DNA of 64,000 nucleotides. It comes from Microvirga antarctica. GTDB taxonomy: Bacteria > Pseudomonadota > Alphaproteobacteria > Rhizobiales > Beijerinckiaceae. Positions 19,342 to 27,704 of the stretch are shown here, piece by piece (positions within the stretch are counted from its first letter, which is position 1; the number at the start of each line of letters is the position of its first letter). Where the stretch lies: the NCBI RefSeq assembly GCF_017921815.1, contig NZ_JAGEMM010000005.1:248001-312000 (forward strand), in the 5' to 3' direction. The notes beneath the pieces are model-generated. The model ran no database searches. It was not told the DNA's origin and was given only the letters and a program-made list of their open reading frames with translations. The translations under genes were made by a program, and so were the position numbers.

Positions 19342-19835
19342 CGCTGGCGCTGGCCGTCCTGACATTCGTCACCCTGCAGCGGGCGGCCGAGCTTGTGATC
19401 GCGCGGCGCAACACACACGCGCTTCTTGCAAACGGCGCCCGGGAGGTCTCCCCCGGGCACTATCCGCTCATCATTCTCGTCCACACCGCCTGGCTTGCAG
19501 GCCTCTGGGTCCTGGCCTGGGACCGTCCCGTCGCCGGCGGCTGGCTCGCCCTGTTCATTCTGCTGCAGGCCGGCCGCCTCTGGGTTCTCGCCACACTGGG
19601 CCGCCGCTGGACCACCCGGATCATCGTGCAACCGGGAGAAACCCTTGTTCGCAGCGGCCCCTACCGGTTTGTCTCCCACCCCAACTACGTCGTGGTGGCG
19701 GGCGAGATCGCCGTTCTGCCGCTGGCCTTCGGCTTGCCGTGGTTCGCCCTCGTGTTCTCTCTCCTCAACGCGGCGGTGCTGCTGGTGCGCATCCGCGCCG
19801 AGCAGGCGGGGCTTTCGGCCGATCGGGCGTTTTGA
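19338..19835 (+). CDS. ICMT-family membrane methyltransferase
   Basis: A 165-residue integral membrane protein related to isoprenylcysteine carboxyl methyltransferases. It has about four hydrophobic segments and the signature GPYRFVSHPNYVVVAGEIAVLPLAFG near residues 110-135, where SAM and substrate bind. The GTG start overlaps the stop of the polyketide synthase gene (GTGA), so the pair is translationally coupled. In bacteria such proteins often O-methylate type III polyketide products (BpsB-like role), which is the inferred job here. Confidence 0.88.
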   Translation: MTLALAVLTFVTLQRAAELVIARRNTHALLANGAREVSPGHYPLIILVHTAWLAGLWVLAWDRPVAGGWLALFILLQAGRLWVLATLGRRWTTRIIVQPGETLVRSGPYRFVSHPNYVVVAGEIAVLPLAFGLPWFALVFSLLNAAVLLVRIRAEQAGLSADRAF

Positions 19836-19905
19836 CAGCAACAAACGGGCTGCGAGAATGTGCGTCATCGGCTCCGGTGCGGACCCGTCACCATGAGGAT
19901 CGCCC

Positions 19906-20739
19906 ATGCCTGCAACCCCCATGCCTGCAAACTCCTCCCGCATCCGTGTCGGCATCGGCGGCTGGACGTTCGAGCCCTGGCGGGGGACCTTCTATCCGGA
20001 GGGCCTGACCCAGAAGCGCGAACTGGACTATGCGAGCCGGCACCTCACCTCCATCGAGATCAACGGCACCTATTACGGCAGCCAGAAGCCCGAGAGCTTT
20101 GCCCATTGGCGCGACGAGACGCCGGACGATTTCGTGTTTGCGGTGAAAGGCCCACGCTTTGCCACCAACCGCCGGATGCTGGCCGAGAGCGGCTCGTCCA
20201 TCGAGCGTTTTCTCACCGGGGGCGTGCTGGAGCTGCGCGACAAGCTGGGACCGATCAACTGGCAGTTCCTGCCCACCAAAGCGTTCGACCCGGCCGATTT
20301 CGAGGCCTTTCTGAAGCTGCTGCCGCAGCGTGTCGAGGGACGGGACCTGCGCCATGTGGTGGAGGTCCGGCATGCGAGTTTCCGGGTGCCCGCCTTCATC
20401 GACCTGCTGCGCCAATACGGAGTGGCGACGGTCCTGACCGACAAGCCCGACTTCCCCGAAATTCCGGACGTGACCGCGCCGTTCGTCTATGCCCGCCTGC
20501 AGCGCGCCTCGGAGACGCTCAAGACCGGCTACGGGCCGAAGGATCTGGATCTCTGGGCGGACCGGGCGAGGGCCTGGGCGGCCGGGGGTGTGCCAGGCGA
20601 TCTCGCGCCGGTGGGAGGCCCCCAGCCCAAGCCGCCGAAATCCCGCGACGTGTTCGTCTACATGATCAACGGCTTCAAGCCGAAGGCGCCGGCCGCCGCC
20701 ATGGCGCTGATCGCGCGGCTTTCCAAGAAGGGCGCCTGA
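19906..20739 (+). CDS. DUF72 (YecE-like) TIM-barrel protein
   Basis: A 277-residue DUF72 protein. It shows the N-terminal RVGIGGWTFEPWRGTFYP, the INGTYYGSQKPESFAHW segment and FVFAVKGPRFATNRRML. The family has a TIM-barrel fold related to endonuclease IV; its biochemical role is unknown. GAGG lies before the start. It sits between the polyketide genes and the ABC exporter, all rightward, and may be a co-transcribed passenger. Confidence 0.92.
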   Translation: MPATPMPANSSRIRVGIGGWTFEPWRGTFYPEGLTQKRELDYASRHLTSIEINGTYYGSQKPESFAHWRDETPDDFVFAVKGPRFATNRRMLAESGSSIERFLTGGVLELRDKLGPINWQFLPTKAFDPADFEAFLKLLPQRVEGRDLRHVVEVRHASFRVPAFIDLLRQYGVATVLTDKPDFPEIPDVTAPFVYARLQRASETLKTGYGPKDLDLWADRARAWAAGGVPGDLAPVGGPQPKPPKSRDVFVYMINGFKPKAPAAAMALIARLSKKGA

Positions 20740-20763
20740 GCCGGGCCGCAGGTTTGCCGCAAG

Positions 20764-20785
20764 GCCCCGGTCGTGATACCGGGGC
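20764..20785 (+). promoter_or_regulatory. Perfect GC-rich hairpin before the ABC exporter
   Basis: GCCCCGGT (20764-20771) pairs perfectly with ACCGGGGC (20778-20785) across six bases and ends 22 bases before the ATG at 20808. No T-run follows. It could be a weak terminator of the DUF72 gene, or a leader structure that limits translation of the exporter gene. Confidence 0.4.
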
Positions 20786-20807
20786 GACGGATTTTGGAAA
20801 GCGGCCG

Positions 20808-22604
20808 ATGGCGCGAAAAGGCCTCCTTGCGCGAGGCGATACCCTTCCGCTGATCCGGCGCCTCTGGGGCGACTGGATGAAGCCGCATGCGCGGACCCTG
20901 GCGCTCGTGATGCTGCTGGTGCTCCTGGTGGCGGGGGCGACCGGGCTTTATCCGGTGCTCATCAAGGCGGCGTTCGACGCGTTTACGGCCAAGGACCAGA
21001 CCGCCATCCTGCTGGCGCCGCTCTTCGTCATCGCCGTGACATGCGTCAAGGGCTTCTCGCTTCTGGCCCTGACGGTGTTGACCAACCGGGTGGTGACGCG
21101 CATCGAGGCCGACATGCAGACGGCGCTCTATGGCCACATGATCGAGGCCGATCTGGCGCAGATCGGGCGCGAGAGCCCGGCCGCCCTGACGCAGCGCTTC
21201 ACCACCGATTTCCTCTTCATCAAGGAAGCGCTGACCCGGCTGTCGACCGTGTTCATGCGCGAGGTCGCGACCATCCTGGCGCTGATCGCCGCGATGATCT
21301 GGATCGACCCCATCCTGACGCTGGTCGCCGGCATCACGGTGCCGTTCATCGCCCAGCCGATCGGCAAGATCGGCAAGAAGCTGCGCCGGGTGGCGATCTC
21401 GACCCAGGAGCAGACCGGCCAGATGGCGAGCCTCATCACCGAGAGCCTCGCCGGGACGCGCATCGCCAAGACCTACGGGCTGGAAGGCTATCTCAAGGCG
21501 AAGGCCGCCCACACCTTCGACGAGGTCCGCAAGCTCAAGATGAAGGCCGCCAATGCGCGTGGACGGCTCGATCCGCTGCTGGAAGCCGGCGGCGGCTTCG
21601 CGGTGGCGGCGGTTCTCGTGCTGATCGGCCAGCGCATCGTATCGGGCGGGTCGACCGTGGGCGATTTTACCGGCTTCGTCAGCGCGCTCATTCTGGCCGC
21701 CCAGCCGATCCGGGCGCTGGGCAACCTCAACGCCATCGTGCAGGAGGCGGCCTCCGCGCTGCAACGCACGTTCGCGGTGATGGACGACACCCCGCGCATC
21801 CGCGACAAGGCGGACGCGACGCCGCTTGCGGTCACGGGCGGCGAGGTCCGGTTCAAGGACGTGGAATTCTCCTACAACGCCGATCAGGTCGCGCTCCACC
21901 ATGTGGATTTCGTCGCCGAGGCGGGACGCACCACGGCGCTGGTCGGCCGATCCGGCTCCGGCAAATCGACCCTCCTGTCCCTCGTGCCGCGGCTCTACGA
22001 CGTGACCGGGGGCGGCGTTCTCATCGATGGCCGGGATGTGCGCGACGTCACGTTGGCGTCCCTGCGATCCGCCATCGCGATGGTCAGCCAGGACGTCATC
22101 CTGTTCGACGATACCGTGCGGGCCAACATCGCGTTCGGCCGGGCCGATGCGAGCGACGCGGCGATCGAGGAAGCCGGCAAGGCCGCGGCCGCGCACGATT
22201 TCATCATGCGGCTGCCGCAGGGCTACGACACCGTGGTGGGTCCGGCCGGCGGCCGCCTGTCAGGGGGCGAGCGCCAGCGCGTGTCGCTCGCACGGGCTTT
22301 TCTGAAGGATGCGCCGATCCTGCTCCTCGACGAAGCGACGAGCGCGCTGGATTCCGAATCCGAGCGGCTCGTCCAGCAGGCCATCCGGCGGTTGATGAAG
22401 GGGCGCACCACGCTGGTGATCGCCCATCGCCTGTCGACCGTGCGCGACGCGGACCGCATCGTCGTGATGGAGGCCGGTCGGGTGGTCGAAATGGGCTCGC
22501 ACGAGGCGCTGATCGGGGCGGCCGGCGCCTATGCGCGCCTGCACCGGATGCAGCTGTCGCACGATGCCGAGCCGGAGCCGTCGGCGTCTACTCCCGCCGC
22601 ATGA
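20808..22604 (+). CDS. ABC exporter, fused TMD-NBD (MsbA-like)
   Basis: A 598-residue half-transporter that should work as a homodimer in the inner membrane. The N-terminal transmembrane domain (about 1-330) has six segments. The ATPase domain (about 355-580) has Walker A GRSGSGKST, signature LSGGERQR, Walker B ILLLDEATSALD and the switch His in IAHRLS. Length and order match MsbA, the lipid A flippase, and the gene lies just before the lipid A long-acyl cluster. Substrate assignment is therefore likely but not proven; multidrug or lipid exporters look the same. The 3' end overlaps the convergent phosphatase gene by 17 bases. Confidence 0.92.
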   Translation: MARKGLLARGDTLPLIRRLWGDWMKPHARTLALVMLLVLLVAGATGLYPVLIKAAFDAFTAKDQTAILLAPLFVIAVTCVKGFSLLALTVLTNRVVTRIEADMQTALYGHMIEADLAQIGRESPAALTQRFTTDFLFIKEALTRLSTVFMREVATILALIAAMIWIDPILTLVAGITVPFIAQPIGKIGKKLRRVAISTQEQTGQMASLITESLAGTRIAKTYGLEGYLKAKAAHTFDEVRKLKMKAANARGRLDPLLEAGGGFAVAAVLVLIGQRIVSGGSTVGDFTGFVSALILAAQPIRALGNLNAIVQEAASALQRTFAVMDDTPRIRDKADATPLAVTGGEVRFKDVEFSYNADQVALHHVDFVAEAGRTTALVGRSGSGKSTLLSLVPRLYDVTGGGVLIDGRDVRDVTLASLRSAIAMVSQDVILFDDTVRANIAFGRADASDAAIEEAGKAAAAHDFIMRLPQGYDTVVGPAGGRLSGGERQRVSLARAFLKDAPILLLDEATSALDSESERLVQQAIRRLMKGRTTLVIAHRLSTVRDADRIVVMEAGRVVEMGSHEALIGAAGAYARLHRMQLSHDAEPEPSASTPAA

Positions 22605-23376
22605 GCCGGTCGACGAGCATATGCGACCAGAAACCCGGACGGAAATCCCGCTCGAGCGCCGCCGGATCGTAGATCGTCTCGACCCAGGTCAGGAACGGGA
22701 TGCCCTTCGCCTCGCCCTCGCGGCGGTAAAGCTCGAAGAACGCGTCGAGAATGCCGGTCTTCGAGAAGCGGAAATGGCCGAACCGCATGGAGAGCTGGCC
22801 AAGCGCCGCATCGACGCTGCTGTTTTCGTGCACGATCAGGTACAGCACCGCCACGAAGCCGGCCCGGTCGGCCCCCGATTTGCAATGCATGATGGCCGGA
22901 TAGGCAAGATCGTCGAAGAACGTCTTGGCGGACAGGATGGTGTCCCGGTCCGGCGCGCCGCGCGAGCGCACGATGAATTCCCGCAGGTCGATGCCGAGGC
23001 GGTCGCAGATGTCCTTCTGGAGCTGCCAGGAGCCATGCTCGCGCCCGCCGCGCAGGTTGACGATGGTGCGGATCCCCTGCGCCTTCAGGCGGGCAATCTG
23101 GTGCGGGGCCGGCTGGGCCGAGCGCCACAGCTTCTCCGAGACCCGGTGCTTGTTGAGGTAGAGCACCCGGAACACGCCGTGATCGGCCAGCAGCATATGC
23201 AGCCAGGCCCGCGCACGGTCGACTCCGCCTGAAAGCGGCTTGTCCCAGCGGGCAATCCGCGCCATGCGCCGCGCATAGCGCGTTTCAGGCTTGAGGTAGC
23301 GGTTGATCACAGGGGTCCATCGGTGCGTGTGGGCCGGAAAGCTCCCTTGCGGGCACAGAGGCGGGTTATCGGCCAT
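22588..23376 (-). CDS. Tyrosine/dual-specificity phosphatase family protein
   Basis: A 262-residue protein with the P-loop H-C-K-S-G-A-D-R (HCxxGxxR with an Asp insert, CX5R type) in AIMHCKSGADRAG, and a preceding GIRTIVNLRGG strand. This is the DSP/DUF442-related phosphatase fold. The C-terminus WVETIYDPAALERDFRPGFWSHMLVDRLMRRE is unusual. It may act on phospho-tyrosine or phosphoinositide/lipid phosphates. The location beside lipid A genes suggests, without proof, an envelope-linked substrate. Confidence 0.88.
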   Translation of the reverse strand: MADNPPLCPQGSFPAHTHRWTPVINRYLKPETRYARRMARIARWDKPLSGGVDRARAWLHMLLADHGVFRVLYLNKHRVSEKLWRSAQPAPHQIARLKAQGIRTIVNLRGGREHGSWQLQKDICDRLGIDLREFIVRSRGAPDRDTILSAKTFFDDLAYPAIMHCKSGADRAGFVAVLYLIVHENSSVDAALGQLSMRFGHFRFSKTGILDAFFELYRREGEAKGIPFLTWVETIYDPAALERDFRPGFWSHMLVDRLMRRE

Positions 23377-23572
23377 GGGCCGGGATTAATCAATGCGAGC
23401 CCCCGGTGCCGCAACGGCGTCTTCGGTGATCCTATCGGTTGCCGCCCTGCGGCCGGTCGTGTAAGGGGTGCGTTTCGATACAACCCTCCTTGCCGTACGA
23501 GCCGCTGGGGACCGGGCCGCCCGCCCGACAGCACCGCATCGTCAAGGCCAACGCATTCAGGAGAGCGACGTC

Positions 23573-23854
23573 ATGTCGTCTACCTTCGAGACCGTCGCCG
23601 GCATCATTTCCGAGACCGCCGATATCCCGCGCGATCAGATCACGCCGGAGAGCCATGCCATCGACGATCTCGGCATCGATTCGCTGGCCTTCCTCGATAT
23701 CGCGTTCGCCATCGATAAGGCGTTCGGCATCAAGCTGCCCCTCGAGCAGTGGACGCAGGAGGTCAACGAGGGCAAGGCGCCGGCCGAGGAATATTTCGTG
23801 CTCAAGAACCTCGTGGCGCATATCGACGCGCTCGTGGCCGCCAAGAAGGCCTGA
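23573..23854 (+). CDS. acpXL: Acyl carrier protein AcpXL
   Basis: Dedicated carrier on which the 27-hydroxyoctacosanoate-type acyl chain of rhizobial lipid A is built. The 93-residue protein has the phosphopantetheine Ser at residue 37 in [10 protein letters not shown], and the [12 protein letters not shown] and [21 protein letters not shown] stretches characteristic of AcpXL rather than housekeeping AcpP. The start at 23573 has AGGAG nine bases upstream; an in-frame ATG at 23468 is rejected. It is the first gene of the rightward acpXL-to-lpxXL cluster, and its promoter should lie in 23377-23572. Confidence 0.96.
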   Translation: MSSTFETVAGIISETADIPRDQITPESHAIDDLGIDSLAFLDIAFAIDKAFGIKLPLEQWTQEVNEGKAPAEEYFVLKNLVAHIDALVAAKKA

Positions 23855-23886
23855 GCGGGCAGCGATCATCAAGTCCCGGAAGGGCC

Positions 23887-23903
23887 GGCCCTCTTTGAGG
23901 GCC
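23887..23903 (+). promoter_or_regulatory. Hairpin between acpXL and fabZXL
   Basis: GGCCCT (23887-23892) pairs with AGGGCC (23898-23903) within a very GC-rich 143-base spacer. There is no T-run. An attenuating or mRNA-processing role would let acpXL be expressed above the downstream enzymes; this is inference. Confidence 0.35.
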
Positions 23904-23997
23904 CGCCCGGGGAGGCGATCGGGCCCGACAGGGCACCGGTCAGATCCTCTCCCAGGCCGATCCCTCCGGGAATGGCAGGAGAAGGGTTCGATCCGGG

Positions 23998-24462
23998 ATG
24001 CGCCTCGAATATTTTGAAATGATCGACCGGGTGACGCTCCTCGACCGCGAGGCCAAGCGCATCGAGGTCACGTCCACGGTTCCCATGGAAAGCCCGGTTT
24101 TTGAGGGCCACTTTCCAGGTCACCCGCTGGTGCCGGGCGTGCTGCTGACCGAGACCATGGCCCAGGCGTCGGGCTATCTGGTGCTCGGCCTGACCGATTT
24201 CGCCCACATGCCGTTCCTCATGATGATCGACAAGGCGCGCTTTCGCACCTTCGTGGCGCCCGGCACGGTGATGACCGTCACGGCGCATCTCGAACACGAG
24301 GGCTCGGGCTACGCGGTCACCAAGGCCCGCATCCTGGTCGAGGGCAAGGCGATCTGCGATGCCGACCTGCGGTTCCGCATCATGCCGTTCCCGCCCGGCA
24401 TGGACGAATTGATGCGCGCCCAGGCGCGCCATATCGGATTGCTATCCTCGGAGGCCGCCTGA
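23998..24462 (+). CDS. fabZXL: 3-hydroxyacyl-ACP dehydratase FabZXL
   Basis: Hot-dog-fold dehydratase of the long-chain lipid A acyl pathway. The 154-residue protein has the catalytic His38 in EGHFPGHPLVPGVLLTE and Glu52 in TETMAQASG. The order directly after acpXL identifies it as the XL paralogue rather than the housekeeping fabZ. AGGAG/AAGGG lies upstream of the ATG. The stop overlaps the next start by one base (TGATG), giving tight coupling with the first ketosynthase gene. Confidence 0.94.
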   Translation: MRLEYFEMIDRVTLLDREAKRIEVTSTVPMESPVFEGHFPGHPLVPGVLLTETMAQASGYLVLGLTDFAHMPFLMMIDKARFRTFVAPGTVMTVTAHLEHEGSGYAVTKARILVEGKAICDADLRFRIMPFPPGMDELMRAQARHIGLLSSEAA

Positions 24463-25586
24463 TGCACGACGTCGTCATTACGGGGATCGGAATCGTGTCG
24501 GCGTCCGGCGAAGGCGTGGAGGCGCATCTCGAGGCCCTGACCCGCGCCTCGCCGCCCCTGGATCGCGAGACCTTCGCGCCCTTTTCGGTCCATCCGGTGA
24601 CGGCCGTCGATTTCGAGAAGCAGATCGCCAAGAAATCCGACCTGCGCCAGATGGAGCCGTGGCAGAAGCTCGGCTGCTATGCGGCCGGACTGGCGCTCGA
24701 TTCGGCAGGCGTGAAGGACGATGCGGAGCTCAAGAGCCGCATGCACCTGATCGTTTCGGCGGGTGGCGGCGAACGCGACTACGCGGTCGACGGCCAGATC
24801 CTCAGCGGCATCCGCCATGCGGACAATCCGGGCGTCTATCTCAACGAACATCTGATGGCCGACCTGCGGCCGACCCTGTTCCTGGCGCAGCTCTCCAACC
24901 TGCTCGCCGGCAACATCTCCATCGTGCATGGCGTCACGGGCGCGTCGCGCACCTTCATGGGCGAGGAATCGAGCGGCATCGATGCGATCCGCATCGCCCA
25001 GTCCCGCATCGCGTCGGGTCAGAACGACATCTTCCTCATCGGCGGCGCCTATAATGCCGAGCGCCCGGACGTGCTTCTGATCTACGAAATGGGCGGCTTC
25101 CTCTGGCAGGACGCGCATCGCCCGGTCTGGAACCGGCCGGCCGATGGCGGCGGGCTGATTCTCGGCAGCGGCGCTGCTTTCCTGGTGCTGGAATCGCGCG
25201 AGCATGCACAGGCCCGCGGCGCGACGGCGCTTGCCACCGTCGCGGGCGTCAGCTCCGACCGCACAAGGCGGGAGCCGGGCAGCGTCACGCGCAGTCTGGT
25301 CCGCCAGGCCGAAGCGCTCGAGGCCAAGCCCGACGTGGTGATCTCCGGTGCGACCGGCATCAAGGGCATCACCGAGGACGAGCAGGCGGCGCTCGCAGCG
25401 CTGGCGCCCAATGCGGCCATCCATGCAACCGGCGATACCACCGGCCACATGATGGAAGGGCAGGCGCCCGCAGGCCTTGCCATCGCGGCGGCGCTGATCG
25501 CCAGGGGACAATCGAACGAGGCGCTCGTCACCTCCGTCGGCCATTGGCGCGGCGAGGGCTGCGTGCGCGTAACGAAGGCATCGTGA
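24462..25586 (+). CDS. fabF2XL: Degenerate beta-ketoacyl-ACP synthase FabF2XL (chain-length-factor-like)
   Basis: A 374-residue thiolase-fold ketosynthase. Aligned by eye with FabF, the catalytic Cys position is Glu169 (GEESSG in place of TACTSG) and the first active-site His is Gly (VISGATG in place of VNAHGT). The second His is kept (TTGHMMEGQ). It should not condense acyl chains by itself. The adjacent fabF1XL product keeps all three residues. By analogy with KS/CLF pairs of type II polyketide synthases, the two may form a heterodimer in which this subunit sets chain length. It is also shorter than FabF (about 412). Its stop overlaps a possible GTG of the next gene. Confidence 0.9.
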   Translation: MHDVVITGIGIVSASGEGVEAHLEALTRASPPLDRETFAPFSVHPVTAVDFEKQIAKKSDLRQMEPWQKLGCYAAGLALDSAGVKDDAELKSRMHLIVSAGGGERDYAVDGQILSGIRHADNPGVYLNEHLMADLRPTLFLAQLSNLLAGNISIVHGVTGASRTFMGEESSGIDAIRIAQSRIASGQNDIFLIGGAYNAERPDVLLIYEMGGFLWQDAHRPVWNRPADGGGLILGSGAAFLVLESREHAQARGATALATVAGVSSDRTRREPGSVTRSLVRQAEALEAKPDVVISGATGIKGITEDEQAALAALAPNAAIHATGDTTGHMMEGQAPAGLAIAAALIARGQSNEALVTSVGHWRGEGCVRVTKAS

Positions 25587-25597
25587 GGATCAACGGC

Positions 25598-26872
25598 ATG
25601 GCGCTTCGGGACAAGCAGGGCCGACCCCTCGTGGCCGTCACCGGCATGGGCGTGGTGACGTCCATCGGGCTCGGCAAGGACGAGACCTGGAACGCCGTGA
25701 CGTCCGGCCGGTCCGGCATCAAGCGGATCTCGCGGTTTCCCATCGAGGGCCTGCGCACCACCATCGCGGGCACCATCGACACCCTCGATGTGGCGCCCAT
25801 GAGCGCGCCGCTGCTCTCCGAGCGGCTGGCGATGCTGGCGGCAGAGGAGGCGGTCGGTCAATCGGGTCTTCCGGCGACGGATTTTCCCGGCGCCTTGTTC
25901 ATCGCCGTGCCGCCGGTCGAAATGGAATGGCCGCAGCGCGAGGCGCTGGCGGAGGCCTCGGGGCAGGACGGCGACGTGACCTACCGGGACCTTCTGAAAG
26001 CCGCCTCCACCGGCAAGTTCAAGGCCTGGCACGATCTCTTCATCTTCGGCACGGTGGCGGACCGGGTGGCGGATCGGTTCGGCACGAAGGGCTCGCCGAT
26101 CTCGCTGTCGACCGCCTGCTCGTCGGGCGCGACGGCGATCCAGCTCGGCGTCGAGGCGATCCAGCGCGGCGAGACGCAGACGGCGCTCTGCATCGGCACG
26201 GACGGATCGGTCAATCCGGAATCGCTCGTGCGCTTTTCCCTCCTGTCGGCCCTGTCGACCCAGAACGAGAATCCCGAGACGGCCTCCAAGCCATTCTCGA
26301 AAAACCGCGACGGCTTCGTGATGGGCGAGGGCGGGGCGGCTCTCGTGCTCGAGAACGCGGATGCGGCCATGGCGCGGGGCGCCAAGATCCTCGGCTATGT
26401 CCTCGGCTGCGGCGAGAAAGGCGACGGCTTCCACCGCACCCGCTCAAGCCCCGATGGCGCGCCGGGAATCGCGGCGATCCGGGCGGCCCTTGACGATTCC
26501 GGCCTGCAGCCGGACGATATCGACTACGTGAACGCCCATGGCACCTCGACGCCCGAGAACGACAAGATGGAGGCCATGAGCTGCATGGCGGTGTTCGGCG
26601 AGCGCATGCGCGAGGTGCCGATCTCGTCCAACAAGTCCATGATCGGCCATACGCTCACGGCGGCGGGCGCGGTCGAGGCGGTTCTGTCGCTGCTCACCAT
26701 CGCCACCGGCCGTATCCCGCCGACCATCAACCACACGGTTCCCGATCCGGCGATCCCGCTCGACGTGGTGCCCAATGTGGCGCGGGATGCGGATGTCCGC
26801 TACGTGCTGTCCAATTCGTTCGGATTCGGCGGGCAGAACACCTGCCTGATCTTCGGTGCGGAGCCGAAATGA
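25598..26872 (+). CDS. fabF1XL: Beta-ketoacyl-ACP synthase FabF1XL (active)
   Basis: Condensing enzyme of the long-chain lipid A acyl pathway. The 424-residue protein has the full C-H-H triad: Cys174 in LSTACSSGA, His in VNAHGTSTPEND and His in SMIGHTLTAAGAVE. The C-terminal SNSFGFGGQN is typical. The ATG at 25598 has GAGG nine bases upstream; a GTG at 25583 overlapping the previous stop is an alternative. Probably the catalytic partner of the degenerate ketosynthase encoded just upstream. Confidence 0.95.
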   Translation: MALRDKQGRPLVAVTGMGVVTSIGLGKDETWNAVTSGRSGIKRISRFPIEGLRTTIAGTIDTLDVAPMSAPLLSERLAMLAAEEAVGQSGLPATDFPGALFIAVPPVEMEWPQREALAEASGQDGDVTYRDLLKAASTGKFKAWHDLFIFGTVADRVADRFGTKGSPISLSTACSSGATAIQLGVEAIQRGETQTALCIGTDGSVNPESLVRFSLLSALSTQNENPETASKPFSKNRDGFVMGEGGAALVLENADAAMARGAKILGYVLGCGEKGDGFHRTRSSPDGAPGIAAIRAALDDSGLQPDDIDYVNAHGTSTPENDKMEAMSCMAVFGERMREVPISSNKSMIGHTLTAAGAVEAVLSLLTIATGRIPPTINHTVPDPAIPLDVVPNVARDADVRYVLSNSFGFGGQNTCLIFGAEPK

Positions 26873-26924
26873 CCGTCGGATCACCCGGCGAACGCCGCTT
26901 CCTCCTCCAGAGTGAGAACAGGCC

Positions 26925-27671
26925 ATGACGCGCATTCTCGTCACCGGCGGCGGCAAGGGGGTCGGCGCTGCGATCGTCCGGGCGCTCGTCGCGCACGGTC
27001 ACGATGTGGACTTCACCTACCGATCGTCCGGCGACTCGGCTGCCGCATTGGCGGCCGATCTCATGAAAAACCACCCCGACCGCGCGGTCACGGCCCATGC
27101 GGTCGATCTCGCCGACAAGGGCGCACTGGAAGCCTTTTGCGACAGCATCGAGACTGAGCCGTTCTTCGGTCTCATTCACAATGCCGGCCAGTCCTACGAT
27201 GCGCTGGCCGCCATGATGCAGCAGGACAAGGCCGAGGCCGTCATGCAGGTCAATTTCTGGTCCCTGACGCGCATCGCCAAATCGCTGATGCGCGGCATGA
27301 TCCGCGCGCGGGCGGGCCGGATCGTCGCCATCGGCTCGGTGGCGGCCTTGCAGGGCAATCCCGGCAATGCGGCCTATGCGGCCTCGAAGGGCGCGCTATT
27401 GTCCTATTGCCGGACGCTCGCCATCGAGACCGCCAAGCGGGGGCTCACCGTCAACGTGATCGCGCCGGGCTTCATCGACACCGACATGATGGCTCCCTAT
27501 GCGGCCTATCGCGACAGCATGGAAAAGCAGATCCCGGCCGGGCGCTTTGCCCATCCGGACGAGATTGCAGGCCTCGCGGCCTTCCTCATGAGCCCGCCTG
27601 CCGCCTACATGACCGGCACGGTGCTGCCGATGGATGGTGGCCTCACGGCCATGATGGGTGTGCACCGCTAG
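26925..27671 (+). CDS. SDR-family 3-oxoacyl-ACP reductase (FabG-like)
   Basis: A 248-residue short-chain dehydrogenase with the TGGGKGVGAAI cofactor loop, the NAG motif in HNAGQSY, the catalytic Tyr-Lys in YAASKGALLS and a C-terminal MDGG. It follows fabF1XL by 52 bases and would supply the ketoreductase step on AcpXL-bound chains. The canonical rhizobial cluster (acpXL, fabZXL, fabF2XL, fabF1XL, adh2XL, lpxXL) does not usually list a dedicated reductase, so this is a notable addition. Confidence 0.9.
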   Translation: MTRILVTGGGKGVGAAIVRALVAHGHDVDFTYRSSGDSAAALAADLMKNHPDRAVTAHAVDLADKGALEAFCDSIETEPFFGLIHNAGQSYDALAAMMQQDKAEAVMQVNFWSLTRIAKSLMRGMIRARAGRIVAIGSVAALQGNPGNAAYAASKGALLSYCRTLAIETAKRGLTVNVIAPGFIDTDMMAPYAAYRDSMEKQIPAGRFAHPDEIAGLAAFLMSPPAAYMTGTVLPMDGGLTAMMGVHR

Positions 27672-27704
27672 GCCGATCGACGTCGAAACCGAGGGAGCTG
27701 TGTC

